Positions 7,015 through 13,083 of a stretch of DNA of 13,083 nucleotides are shown here, piece by piece. Under the pieces are notes generated by a model. It made no database searches, was not told where the DNA came from, and was given only the letters and a program-made list of their open reading frames with translations. Both the position numbers and the translations under genes were made by a program. Location: positions 4,930 through 18,012 of the forward strand of contig DJUI01000071.1 in the NCBI GenBank assembly GCA_002438305.1, written 5' to 3'. How positions within the stretch are numbered: position 1 is the first letter of the stretch; each line of letters opens with the position of its first letter. The stretch is from Staphylococcaceae bacterium UBA6286 (GTDB lineage Bacteria > Bacillota > Bacilli > Staphylococcales > Staphylococcaceae).

Positions 7015-7848
7015 TTATCTGCCGCTCTGAATTTTCTCTTCAAATGCCTGCTGTAATTTGCGTGTAATCGGTCCAGGTTCTCCGATGATTTGCTCGTCAA
7101 TCTGTCTGACAGGTGTCACTTCAAGTGTCGTGCTTGAAATGAACACTTCATCTGCTGACAACAACTGTTCCACATCAAACGCTTCTTCAACGAATGGAAT
7201 AGACTGTTCATCTGCACATTCTTTGATGACTCTGCGCGTAATTCCGTTCAATATGAGGTGATTCACTGGATGAGTATAGATGGTGCCGTCTTTAATGCGA
7301 TAGACATTAGTTGAGGCACCTTCAGTGACAATGCCGTCTCGAATCTGGACCGCTTCCACTGCGCCTGCCTCCACAGCTTTTTGTTTGTTCAGCACATTGG
7401 CCAGCAGATTGAGACTTTTGATGTCACAGCGCAGCCAGCGGAAGTCTTCTGCTGTAATGACGTTGACGCCTGACTGCATCCCTTCAACTGGACGCGCAGC
7501 CTCGTACGTATACATCAAAGTAACAGGCGAAGCCCCTGCTGGAAAAACATGATTACGTACTGCTACACCGCGCGTAATCTGAATGTAAATGTTGCCGCTC
7601 ACAAGATGATTCTTGTCAATCAGCTGTTGACATAGCTCGATATAATCATCCACTGTCAGTTCAAGAGCAATGCTGATTTCTCCCGCACTGCGGACTAATC
7701 GTTCGAAGTGCTCACGAGCCGTGAACAATCTGCCGTCATATACTCTGACAACTTCATAGACACCGTCACCAAACTGATACCCTCTATCATTGATGTCCAA
7801 CGTAACAGCATCGTCGTGAAATTCACCGTTATAATAAACAACTGTCAA
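7015..7848 (-). CDS. dat: D-amino acid (D-alanine) aminotransferase
   Basis: This 277-residue PLP enzyme of fold type IV exchanges amino groups between D-alanine and 2-oxo acids, giving D-glutamate for cell wall synthesis. DRGYQFGDGVYEVVRVYDG is the family's N-terminal hallmark, with Tyr31. Arg98 and His100 in RGVAVRNH are the pair that bind the substrate carboxylate in D-amino acid transaminases rather than branched-chain ones. The PLP lysine is Lys144 in RCDIKSLNLL, and Glu176 in VTEGAST pairs with the cofactor nitrogen. The start is inferred as TTG at 7848 (MTVVYYNGEF): GGAGG of the pepV end lies nine bases upstream, and the length then matches known enzymes (about 282). The frame stays open further upstream inside pepV, but that would add an unrelated tail. 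It sits four bases after pepV, so the two are co-transcribed, an order also found in S. aureus. Confidence 0.92.
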   Translation of the reverse strand: MTVVYYNGEFHDDAVTLDINDRGYQFGDGVYEVVRVYDGRLFTAREHFERLVRSAGEISIALELTVDDYIELCQQLIDKNHLVSGNIYIQITRGVAVRNHVFPAGASPVTLMYTYEAARPVEGMQSGVNVITAEDFRWLRCDIKSLNLLANVLNKQKAVEAGAVEAVQIRDGIVTEGASTNVYRIKDGTIYTHPVNHLILNGITRRVIKECADEQSIPFVEEAFDVEQLLSADEVFISSTTLEVTPVRQIDEQIIGEPGPITRKLQQAFEEKIQSGR

Positions 7849-7862
7849 CTGCTTACGCCTCC
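7846..7862 (-). promoter_or_regulatory. Ribosome binding site and TTG start of dat
   Basis: GGAGG (minus strand, 7858-7862) lies within the last codons of pepV. After nine bases that include the pepV stop (7853-7855), TTG (7846-7848) begins MTVVYYNGEF. No ATG or GTG in frame lies at a suitable distance. Confidence 0.75.
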
Positions 7863-9262
7863 ACACAGACAGCATGGATGGCTTCCAAGTAGATGGCTGT
7901 CGCATCAAAGAGCTGTTTTTTCGTCATGTATTCATTTTTTTGGTGCATTAAATCTACGGAGTCTTTGAACATCGCTCCGAATGCCACCCCTTTTTCAAGG
8001 TTGCGGGCATACGTTCCACCGCCGATAGTATAAGGTTCGGTCATATCACCGGTCTGGTTGCGATAAGCCGTCAGGAGTTTTGTCACAAATGGATCGTTTT
8101 TATCGACATAGTGAGGCACTTGGTGTGTGTTCACAACGATTTCAAAGCCAACTTCGCCGACTTTTTCAGTGAATCGAGCGATTTCTGTCGTGAAATCAAA
8201 ACCTGTAGGATAGCGCAGGTTGATGCCGAAATGACCCCCGTCGATATCTGTATAGCTGATGATACCGATATTCGTTGTCACTTTGCCCATCTCTGCATCT
8301 TCAAAAGCCATGCCCATCTTCTCACCGAAATGAGAGTCAAATAAATAACGGTCACCAAGCGCTACGAATGCTTTAGCTTTTTCGTCAAGAGCCAGTGTGT
8401 TCAGGAAGTTCACCAGGAACATTCCGGCATTCACACCGATAGATGGATCCATTCCGTGTACAGACTTCCCTTCAATCTGAAGAAGCAGACTGCCGCTGTC
8501 AACAGTCGCTTTACCTGTCAATTGATGGTCATTGATGTAGTTGTCAAATGACTGGATGATGAAGTCCATTTTTTCTCTGACCAGCAGCTTCGCTTCCGCA
8601 AAGTCAGGCACCATGTTATAACGTTCTCCGGCATTCAATGCTTTTAGTTCAACTTCTGGTGCTGTACTGTCTTCTGTTGCGCTGTTTTGAATGATATCGA
8701 ATGTCGTCAACCCTTTTTCGCCGTGAATCAATGGAAAGTCAGCGTCAGGCGCAATGCCGAGGTCCGGCATTTCTTCTGTCTGGAAGTAACGTTCAGTACA
8801 CATCCAGCCTGATTCTTCGTCTGTACCGACGATGACGTGAATCCTTTTTTTGAAGTCCACATTCATATCGTTCAAAATTTTGACTGCATAATAAGCAGCA
8901 ATCGTCGGTCCTTTATCGTCAAGCGTACCGCGCGCAATAATTTTATCTTCTGTTTCAACCGGGTCAAATGGATCTGTATCCCAGCCGCTGCCTGGTGGCA
9001 CAACGTCAACGTGACATAGAATACCAAACAACTCGTCACCTTTACCCATTTCAATACGGCCTGCAACATGATCTACGTCTACATGGTTGAACCCGTCTCG
9101 TTCAGCAAGCTTATACATGTATTCAAGTGCTTCTCTTGGTCCTGGTCCAACCGGTGTTTCTTTAGACATCAAGCTGTCATCTCTGACACTGTTAATCGCA
9201 AGCAGCCCTTTCAAATCTTCTACAATGGCCTGCTCATATTCTGCTACTTTCTCTCTCCACAT
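7853..9262 (-). CDS. pepV: Dipeptidase PepV (peptidase family M20)
   Basis: This 469-residue cytoplasmic di-zinc peptidase hydrolyses dipeptides with a free N-terminus, the last step in using imported peptides. Zinc site: His84 in CHVDVVPPG (with Asp86), bridging Asp115 in [10 protein letters not shown], the catalytic Glu pair 149-150 in GTDEESGWM, Asp173 in APDADFP, and His440 in DLMHQKNEY. The central part holds the lid region of PepV-type enzymes. The start is ATG 9262 ([10 protein letters not shown]), with AGGGGG about 7 bases upstream; a start at 9283 would add seven residues (MKIGGLI) encoded by the ribosome binding site itself. The length equals that of staphylococcal PepV as I recall it. 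It leads the pepV-dat operon. I found no convincing promoter in the 70 bases between it and the preceding terminator. Confidence 0.95.
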   Translation of the reverse strand: MWREKVAEYEQAIVEDLKGLLAINSVRDDSLMSKETPVGPGPREALEYMYKLAERDGFNHVDVDHVAGRIEMGKGDELFGILCHVDVVPPGSGWDTDPFDPVETEDKIIARGTLDDKGPTIAAYYAVKILNDMNVDFKKRIHVIVGTDEESGWMCTERYFQTEEMPDLGIAPDADFPLIHGEKGLTTFDIIQNSATEDSTAPEVELKALNAGERYNMVPDFAEAKLLVREKMDFIIQSFDNYINDHQLTGKATVDSGSLLLQIEGKSVHGMDPSIGVNAGMFLVNFLNTLALDEKAKAFVALGDRYLFDSHFGEKMGMAFEDAEMGKVTTNIGIISYTDIDGGHFGINLRYPTGFDFTTEIARFTEKVGEVGFEIVVNTHQVPHYVDKNDPFVTKLLTAYRNQTGDMTEPYTIGGGTYARNLEKGVAFGAMFKDSVDLMHQKNEYMTKKQLFDATAIYLEAIHAVCVEA

Positions 9263-9329
9263 AATTAAGCCCCCTATCTTCAATACTTCTATCTTACAGC
9301 AAAAACGGCTGTTTTAAAATGACTTCACT

Positions 9330-9357
9330 AAAAAAAGCTGTCTACTAGTAGACAGCT
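9330..9357 (-). terminator. Intrinsic terminator after the small membrane protein pair
   Basis: A perfect 22-base palindrome (9336-9357, arms AGCTGTCTACT/AGTAGACAGCT) runs on the minus strand into seven T (9330-9336). It lies about 14 bases after the stop at 9371 and separates these genes from pepV. Confidence 0.88.
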
Positions 9358-9370
9358 GTCATTCATTCTA

Positions 9371-9688
9371 TTAATTTCTAAGGTTTTGATCATGCACCGT
9401 ATGGATGTTGTTCACTCCACCGCCGCCTTCATCGTCAAATGTCGTTATCTGCTCATAAGTATCTTTCTGAGTTTTAGGGAAACGTTCTTCGTTTGAAGAT
9501 GACTGGTCAAGTAACGGCGCAGCTTTTTCTTTTACTTTATCTGCAAGACTCGGCTTGCTGCCCGGTGATTTTGGTTGATTCACTTTATCTAATACACGAT
9601 CTAAATTTTCTTTCTTAGAGAAATAGGCTGCTGCTGCAGTACCTCCGATAACCAATGCTGCTCTTAATAATCCTGCTTGTTTTGCCAT
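9371..9688 (-). CDS. Small one-helix membrane protein, longer tandem copy
   Basis: I do not recognise a named family. The 105-residue product begins MAKQAGLLRAALVIGGTAAA; residues about 7-23 form one hydrophobic, alanine- and glycine-rich helix. Then comes KKENLDRVLDKV and a hydrophilic, probably disordered tail with a lysine-rich part (KPSLADKVKEKAAP), a DDEGGGG run and NNIHTVHDQNLRN at the end. The layout (N-terminal helix, charged tail) is loosely like YtxH-type small proteins. GAGAGGGA stands about 7 bases before the ATG. Its first 32 residues are identical to those of the gene just upstream (9691-9840), and the start lies two bases past that gene's stop codon, so the two are co-transcribed and perhaps coupled. 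Function unknown. Confidence 0.75.
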   Translation of the reverse strand: MAKQAGLLRAALVIGGTAAAAYFSKKENLDRVLDKVNQPKSPGSKPSLADKVKEKAAPLLDQSSSNEERFPKTQKDTYEQITTFDDEGGGGVNNIHTVHDQNLRN

Positions 9689-9693
9689 CGTTA
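9601..9693 (-). repeat. Direct repeat, copy A
   Basis: 93 bases that match 9753-9845 at an offset of 152, with two differences; 9624-9693 is identical over 70 bases. It covers the 5' half of the longer small gene and the TAACG just before its ATG, which is also the stop codon of the upstream copy. Confidence 0.95.
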
Positions 9694-9840
9694 GATCCCT
9701 CTCTTTTTCGTTGTTGTATTTTTTTCTTTGTCTACTTTGTTCATCACACGGTCTAAGTTTTCTTTCTTAGAGAAGTAGGCTGCTGCTGCAGTACCTCCGA
9801 TAACCAATGCTGCTCTTAATAATCCTGCTTGTTTTGCCAT
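9691..9840 (-). CDS. Small one-helix membrane protein, shorter tandem copy (49 residues)
   Basis: A 49-residue frame starts at ATG 9840 with GAGGTG seven bases upstream and ends in TAA at 9691-9693. It reads MAKQAGLLRAALVIGGTAAA, AYFSKKENLDRV, then MNKVDKEKNTTTKKRGI. The first 32 residues equal those of the next gene downstream; the rest is a short basic tail in place of that gene's 70-residue tail. The DNA differences inside the shared part (Tyr TAT/TAC, Asn AAT/AAC, Asp GAT/GAC) are all synonymous, which suggests that both copies are translated and under selection, or that they were recently homogenised. It is probably a membrane-anchored micro-protein of unknown function. It could instead be a decayed copy, but the intact start, ribosome binding site and stop argue against that. 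Confidence 0.7.
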   Translation of the reverse strand: MAKQAGLLRAALVIGGTAAAAYFSKKENLDRVMNKVDKEKNTTTKKRGI

Positions 9841-9845
9841 CGTTA
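9753..9845 (-). repeat. Direct repeat, copy B
   Basis: Partner of 9601-9693 (offset 152 bases, two mismatches in 93). Weaker similarity continues for about 20 bases beyond the 3' coding side, towards 9733. Confidence 0.95.
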
Positions 9846-9909
9846 AACACCTCGTTTATAAGATTTGTAATAGAAATATACCCAAACCACATAAGGCTAA
9901 ACCATTCGG

Positions 9910-10614
9910 TTAATTTTTTACGAGATTGACTTCCTGGGCTGTCAACTTTCTGTACTGGCCGTAGTCAAGCGATGGATCGAGAGCGAGACTGCCCATCTTC
10001 ACACGCTTTAAATAACTGACTGTCATACCGACTGCTTCAAACATGCGTTTGACCTGATGGAACTTACCTTCCTGGATGACCACTTCAATGTGACTTGTGT
10101 CAGCTGAGGATAGAATCGTCAACTGTGCAGGCATTGTCTCATACCCATCATCCAAAGTGAGTCCGGCCTTAAATTGACTGACTGTTTCTGCAGTGACGAC
10201 GCCGTTGATTTCAGCGTAATAAGTTTTGTTCACATGCTTTCTTGGACTGAGTACGTCATGGCTGAACTGACCATCGTTGGTCAATATCAACAACCCTTCT
10301 GTATCTTTGTCGAGCCTGCCGACAGGATGCAGGTCATAATGCTGATAGTCCGGAACGAGGTCTATCACCGTGCGATGCAATGAATCTTCCGTTGCACTGA
10401 TGACACCTGCTGGTTTATTCAGCATGATATAAATCAACGGCTCATAATGAATGACATCACCATTGACAGCGACGATCTGCTGCTCTGGATTGAACTTCGT
10501 ATCTGCTTTTTTGACTATGCTGCTGTCGATGGTTACACTGCCTTTTTTGATGAGCTGCTTCACTTCTGTCCTGGAACCGTGACCAGTATTCGCAAGGAAC
10601 CTGTCTAACCTCAT
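9910..10614 (-). CDS. RsuA/RluB-family rRNA pseudouridine synthase
   Basis: This 234-residue enzyme converts a uridine in ribosomal RNA to pseudouridine. An S4 RNA-binding domain fills about residues 1-48 (MRLDRFLANTGHGSRTEVKQ, LIKKGSVTI). The catalytic domain opens with IYIMLNKPAGVIS, and the active-site Asp102 is in HPVGRLDKDTEGLLILTND. The late motif EGKFHQVKRMFEAVG (nucleic acid binding, Arg) is complete. The compact size and this arrangement point to the RsuA subgroup (position 516 of 16S rRNA in E. coli), matching Bacillus YtzG; RluB-type 23S specificity cannot be ruled out from motifs alone, so I give no symbol. Its ATG overlaps the murJ stop by four bases, so it is translated after murJ. 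No strong terminator follows, and transcription may continue into the small gene pair. Confidence 0.92.
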   Translation of the reverse strand: MRLDRFLANTGHGSRTEVKQLIKKGSVTIDSSIVKKADTKFNPEQQIVAVNGDVIHYEPLIYIMLNKPAGVISATEDSLHRTVIDLVPDYQHYDLHPVGRLDKDTEGLLILTNDGQFSHDVLSPRKHVNKTYYAEINGVVTAETVSQFKAGLTLDDGYETMPAQLTILSSADTSHIEVVIQEGKFHQVKRMFEAVGMTVSYLKRVKMGSLALDPSLDYGQYRKLTAQEVNLVKN

Positions 10615-12251
10615 GCGCGTCCTACTTTTCTGCTGAGTCGTGCGACACGGCTGCCGAGATATTTCTCAGCAAGGCCTGAACGCAGTGACAGATAACCATA
10701 GAACAGCCCGCCGACAACAGCACATACAACTAGAATGATCAATGCTTCCAGCTTGTTGCCGACACTTAAGAACTGAATCATGCCGAGATAGATAAGTTCA
10801 ACAACCAATACCATCAGCACGCTGTACATGATGATCTGCGCCATTTCTATGAAGGTCGAACGGAATTTGAAATGCGCATATTTCTTGATGACTAATAGAT
10901 TGCAAATAATTGCTGCTGTCAGAGCAATAGCAGTACCCAGGACAGCACCGACCGTCTGGAACATAATGATAAGCGGCAGATTGATCACTGCTTTGATGAT
11001 CAATGAACCGATGACAATCCACACGGTCAGTCCTTGCTTATCAATTCCCTGCAGCATCGCAGCAGTGACTGATAATAACGCAATGAGTATGCCAACCGGT
11101 GCGTAATAATAAAGAATATGATTAGCCATAGGGTCAAAGCTGTAAAAAGATGTATAGAGCGGCGCAGCAAGTATCATAATACCAAGTGACGCCGGGACGG
11201 TAAGGAACATTAACAGTCCGAGTGATGTTTTGATCTGATGGTGCATGGCACGGATCTGACCCGAGGCATGAGCCTTCGTAATGGCAGGAACAAGACTGAT
11301 GGCGAACCCTGAGGCAAGTGACGTCGGAATCATCACCAGCTTGTTAGTCGTCAAATTCAGCATCGTGAGCAGCGGGTCATGCATTTCAACCGGCACGCCT
11401 GCGATATCCAGTCCGCGATTATGTGTGAACTGATCAATGATCAAATAAATCGGGAAACAGAGGCTGACAATGACAAAAGGAATGCTGTACATCAATATTT
11501 CTTTGTACATTTCGCGGTAGCCGACCGTCGTTCCTGTATGATCCGATTCAATCATCTGGTCAATATGAGGTTTGCGTTTCCGCCAGTAATACCATAGGGT
11601 CAACAGCGCAAACAAGGCGCCGATAGCAGCGGCAAATGTCGCTACTTCATTAGCCAGCAGAATGTTGCTGCCCATATATTTCATGACAATCAATGCCCCG
11701 CCGAGCAGGAAGACAATACGGGCTATTTGTTCAATGACAGTCGATACTGCAGTCGGTCCCATCGAATCATAGCCTTGGAAAATCCCTCTGAATGTAGCGA
11801 GAAACGGTATGAAGATGACCGCGACAGAAATGACTCGGATGATTTCCGTAATTTCACTGACACTCCAGGCGTCGCTGCTCGGATTCGGATGATGTTTAGC
11901 GAGCGTTGCTTCAGCAATCACCGGGGCCAGCAAGTATAATAAGGTAAAGCCGAGTATACCGGTCATCGTCATAACAATTAAACTTGATTTGTAGAGTTTC
12001 TGACTGACTTTGTAGGCACCCAGTGCATTATATTTGGACACATATTTTGCGACAGCTAGCGGCACACCTGCTCCTGCAACTACCAGCATCACTGTGTACG
12101 GGTTATACGCATAGTTATAAGGTGCAAGGTTCCGTTCCCCTCCGATAATCGCGTAGAATGGAATCACATATAAGATTCCGAGCACTTTTGTAATGAATAT
12201 GCTGGCCGTCAATATAAATGTACTGCGGACCAGCGAACTACTTTGTGACAT
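10611..12251 (-). CDS. murJ: Lipid II flippase MurJ (YtgP/SpoVB-like, MOP superfamily)
   Basis: This 546-residue polytopic membrane protein, about 14 helices expected, moves lipid II across the membrane for peptidoglycan synthesis. The first helix region reads SLVRSTFILTASIFITKVLG, followed by ILYVIPFYAIIGGERNLAPYNYAY (split here only for length), typical of the YtgP/SpoVB polysaccharide exporter group. FRGIFQGYDSMGPTAVSTVI and PTSLASGFAISLVPAITKAH are conserved family stretches. The C-terminus is basic (SRVARLSRKVGRA), on the cytoplasmic side. B. subtilis YtgP and the S. aureus homologue are the established MurJ proteins. The start ATG has an AGGGATG about 6-8 bases upstream. It is first in the murJ-rsuA-like operon and diverges from the ytfP-like gene. 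SpoVB or a teichoic-type exporter are close relatives but less likely given the position. Confidence 0.87.
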   Translation of the reverse strand: MSQSSSLVRSTFILTASIFITKVLGILYVIPFYAIIGGERNLAPYNYAYNPYTVMLVVAGAGVPLAVAKYVSKYNALGAYKVSQKLYKSSLIVMTMTGILGFTLLYLLAPVIAEATLAKHHPNPSSDAWSVSEITEIIRVISVAVIFIPFLATFRGIFQGYDSMGPTAVSTVIEQIARIVFLLGGALIVMKYMGSNILLANEVATFAAAIGALFALLTLWYYWRKRKPHIDQMIESDHTGTTVGYREMYKEILMYSIPFVIVSLCFPIYLIIDQFTHNRGLDIAGVPVEMHDPLLTMLNLTTNKLVMIPTSLASGFAISLVPAITKAHASGQIRAMHHQIKTSLGLLMFLTVPASLGIMILAAPLYTSFYSFDPMANHILYYYAPVGILIALLSVTAAMLQGIDKQGLTVWIVIGSLIIKAVINLPLIIMFQTVGAVLGTAIALTAAIICNLLVIKKYAHFKFRSTFIEMAQIIMYSVLMVLVVELIYLGMIQFLSVGNKLEALIILVVCAVVGGLFYGYLSLRSGLAEKYLGSRVARLSRKVGRA

Positions 12252-12282
12252 ATTTTCATCCCTAACTCTCTATATTTAAACT

Positions 12283-12302
12283 AAAGATATCTTATCATCT
12301 TT
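12283..12302. repeat. Inverted repeat in the murJ / ytfP-like divergent region
   Basis: AAAGAT (12283-12288) and ATCTTT (12297-12302) are perfect arms around eight bases; the overlapping AAGATATCTT (12284-12293) is itself palindromic. It lies 32 bases upstream of murJ and could be an operator or a leader hairpin. I found no clear -35/-10 pair for murJ in this AT-rich gap. Confidence 0.4.
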
Positions 12303-12304
12303 AA

Positions 12305-12332
12305 TTGCGATACACTACTTTTATATTAATAT
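12305..12332 (+). promoter_or_regulatory. Weak candidate promoter of the ytfP-like gene
   Basis: TTGCGA (12305-12310), 16 bases, TAATAT (12327-12332), about 22 bases before the ATG. Both boxes are only moderate matches in an AT-rich gap, where such matches arise by chance. Confidence 0.3.
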
Positions 12333-12353
12333 CTCAACGTAAAGGAGACCATT

Positions 12354-13083
12354 ATGTACCATACTATTGTAATAGGGGGCGGACCGAGCGGACTGATGGC
12401 TGCCATCAGTGCCAGTGAAGCCGGCGACCGCGTCCTGTTGATCGACAAGAAGAATCAGCTGGGCCGAAAACTGCAGATTTCAGGCGGAGGAAGATGCAAT
12501 GTCACGAACCGTCTCCCTTATGAAGAAATCATCAGTCACATTCCCGGTAACGGCAGATTTCTCTACAGCGCTTTTCACACGTTCGACAACGAAAATATCA
12601 TTCAGTACTTCGAATCACGTGGTGTCAAGCTGAAAGAAGAAGATCACGGTCGCATGTTCCCGGTGTCGAATAACGCAAAAGACGTGGTCAACACACTGCT
12701 CAGTCATCTTAAAGAAAACAAAGTCGATGTGATGACAGACGTCAAAGTAGAATCACTGCTGTTGACTGACGGCAGAATCACAGGAGTCAAAACAGATAGA
12801 GAAGCCATTAAATCGAATCAAGTCATCATAGCAACAGGCGGTAAAAGTGTGCCGCAGACAGGTTCGTCGGGCGACGGCTATATCTTTGCTCAGCAGGCCG
12901 GACATACGATCACTGACTTGTTCCCGACGGAAGTCCCTATTACTTCACGTGAACCTTTCATCCGCTCAAAAGTACTGCAAGGCCTCAGTCTTCAAAATGT
13001 CGGCTTGAGTGTACTGAAAAAAAACGGCAAGCCTGCGATTACCCATCAGATGGATATGCTGTTTACACACTTTGGCTTAAGCG
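12354..13083 (+). CDS. NAD(P)/FAD-dependent oxidoreductase, HI0933/BaiN family, YtfP-like (partial, 243 residues)
   Basis: The gene starts with ATG 12354 behind AAAGGAG (spacing about 7) and runs off the right edge with no stop. It begins [20 protein letters not shown], the dinucleotide-binding GxGxxG fold for FAD, followed by the acidic end of the second strand (LLIDKK). [17 protein letters not shown] (about 39-55) is the signature of the HI0933/YtfP flavoprotein family, and [20 protein letters not shown] (about 159-178) is the second FAD motif. The family is about 400-420 residues, so just over half is present. Its role is unsettled; some relatives reduce bile acid intermediates (BaiN), but in Bacillus YtfP the reaction is unknown. 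It is divergent from murJ, a neighbourhood shared with Bacillus and Staphylococcus. Confidence 0.9.
   Translation, partial: MYHTIVIGGGPSGLMAAISASEAGDRVLLIDKKNQLGRKLQISGGGRCNVTNRLPYEEIISHIPGNGRFLYSAFHTFDNENIIQYFESRGVKLKEEDHGRMFPVSNNAKDVVNTLLSHLKENKVDVMTDVKVESLLLTDGRITGVKTDREAIKSNQVIIATGGKSVPQTGSSGDGYIFAQQAGHTITDLFPTEVPITSREPFIRSKVLQGLSLQNVGLSVLKKNGKPAITHQMDMLFTHFGLS

Noticed and set aside
7849..7908. Upstream extension of dat into pepV
   Set aside because: The extra residues do not resemble the family N-terminus, and GGAGG lies inside this stretch, placed for TTG 7848.
8872..9069. Open frame within pepV in another frame
   Set aside because: pepV covers it with full catalytic motifs; the frame has no ribosome binding site or recognisable product. 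The same holds for the other antisense or shifted frames inside dat, murJ, ytmP and tcyC.
9601..9845. CRISPR or mobile-element repeat
   Set aside because: Only two copies, both coding in the same frame with synonymous differences; no spacers, transposase or terminal inverted repeats.
9841..9909. Promoter for the small gene pair and terminator after the pseudouridine synthase gene
   Set aside because: TTATAA and TTGGGT occur but are 18 bases apart with a weak -35, and the only hairpin (AACC/GGTT) has four-base arms; too weak to list.
10798..11022. Second minus-strand frame inside murJ
   Set aside because: It overlaps conserved murJ coding sequence, has cysteine- and histidine-rich random-looking composition and no start signal.

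Overview
The window looks like an ordinary chromosomal stretch of a low-to-moderate GC Firmicute, most likely Staphylococcaceae. GC is roughly in the low-to-mid 40s % from a few sampled lines, higher than typical Staphylococcus. A Macrococcus-, Jeotgalicoccus- or Salinicoccus-like genome therefore fits better than S. aureus. This rests on protein resemblance and on the familiar gene order ytfP / murJ / rsuA-like / pepV / dat / ytmP / trmB / ytnP, which is recalled from Bacillus and Staphylococcus rather than searched. No phage, IS, tRNA, rRNA or CRISPR was seen.

Layout. (1) 1-372, minus: N-terminal part of a PTS_EIIC_2-type permease, cut by the window edge. (2) 528-2738, minus: tcyA-tcyB-tcyC, an L-cystine ABC importer with overlapping genes, a promoter and possible operator upstream of tcyA, and an intrinsic terminator after tcyC. 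(3) 2892-3203, plus: a small membrane-anchored PepSY-like protein, divergent from tcyA and convergent with the next operon. (4) 3274-5278, minus: ytnP (metallo-beta-lactamase fold) overlapping patB (PLP C-S lyase/aminotransferase). (5) 5378-6818, minus: ytmP (kinase-like phosphotransferase) and trmB (tRNA m7G46 methyltransferase), with a leader that contains a terminator-like hairpin. (6) 7015-9262, minus: pepV (dipeptidase) and dat (D-amino acid aminotransferase). (7) 9371-9840, minus: two tandem copies of a small one-helix membrane protein gene whose 5' halves are nearly identical. (8) 9910-12251, minus: murJ (lipid II flippase) overlapping an RsuA-family pseudouridine synthase. (9) 12354-13083, plus: start of a ytfP-like flavoprotein, divergent from murJ.

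How the genes fit together. Cystine import (tcyABC) lies next to patB, whose family cleaves cystathionine or cysteine, so the left third may be a small sulfur amino acid module. On the right, pepV-dat (dipeptide hydrolysis, D-alanine/D-glutamate supply) and murJ (lipid II export) both feed peptidoglycan synthesis, while trmB and the pseudouridine synthase modify RNA. I do not see a clearly new biological system. The points most worth a second look are the tandem small-gene duplication, the terminator inside the ytmP-trmB leader, the TTG start codons of dat and ytmP, and the possible operator at the tcyA promoter.
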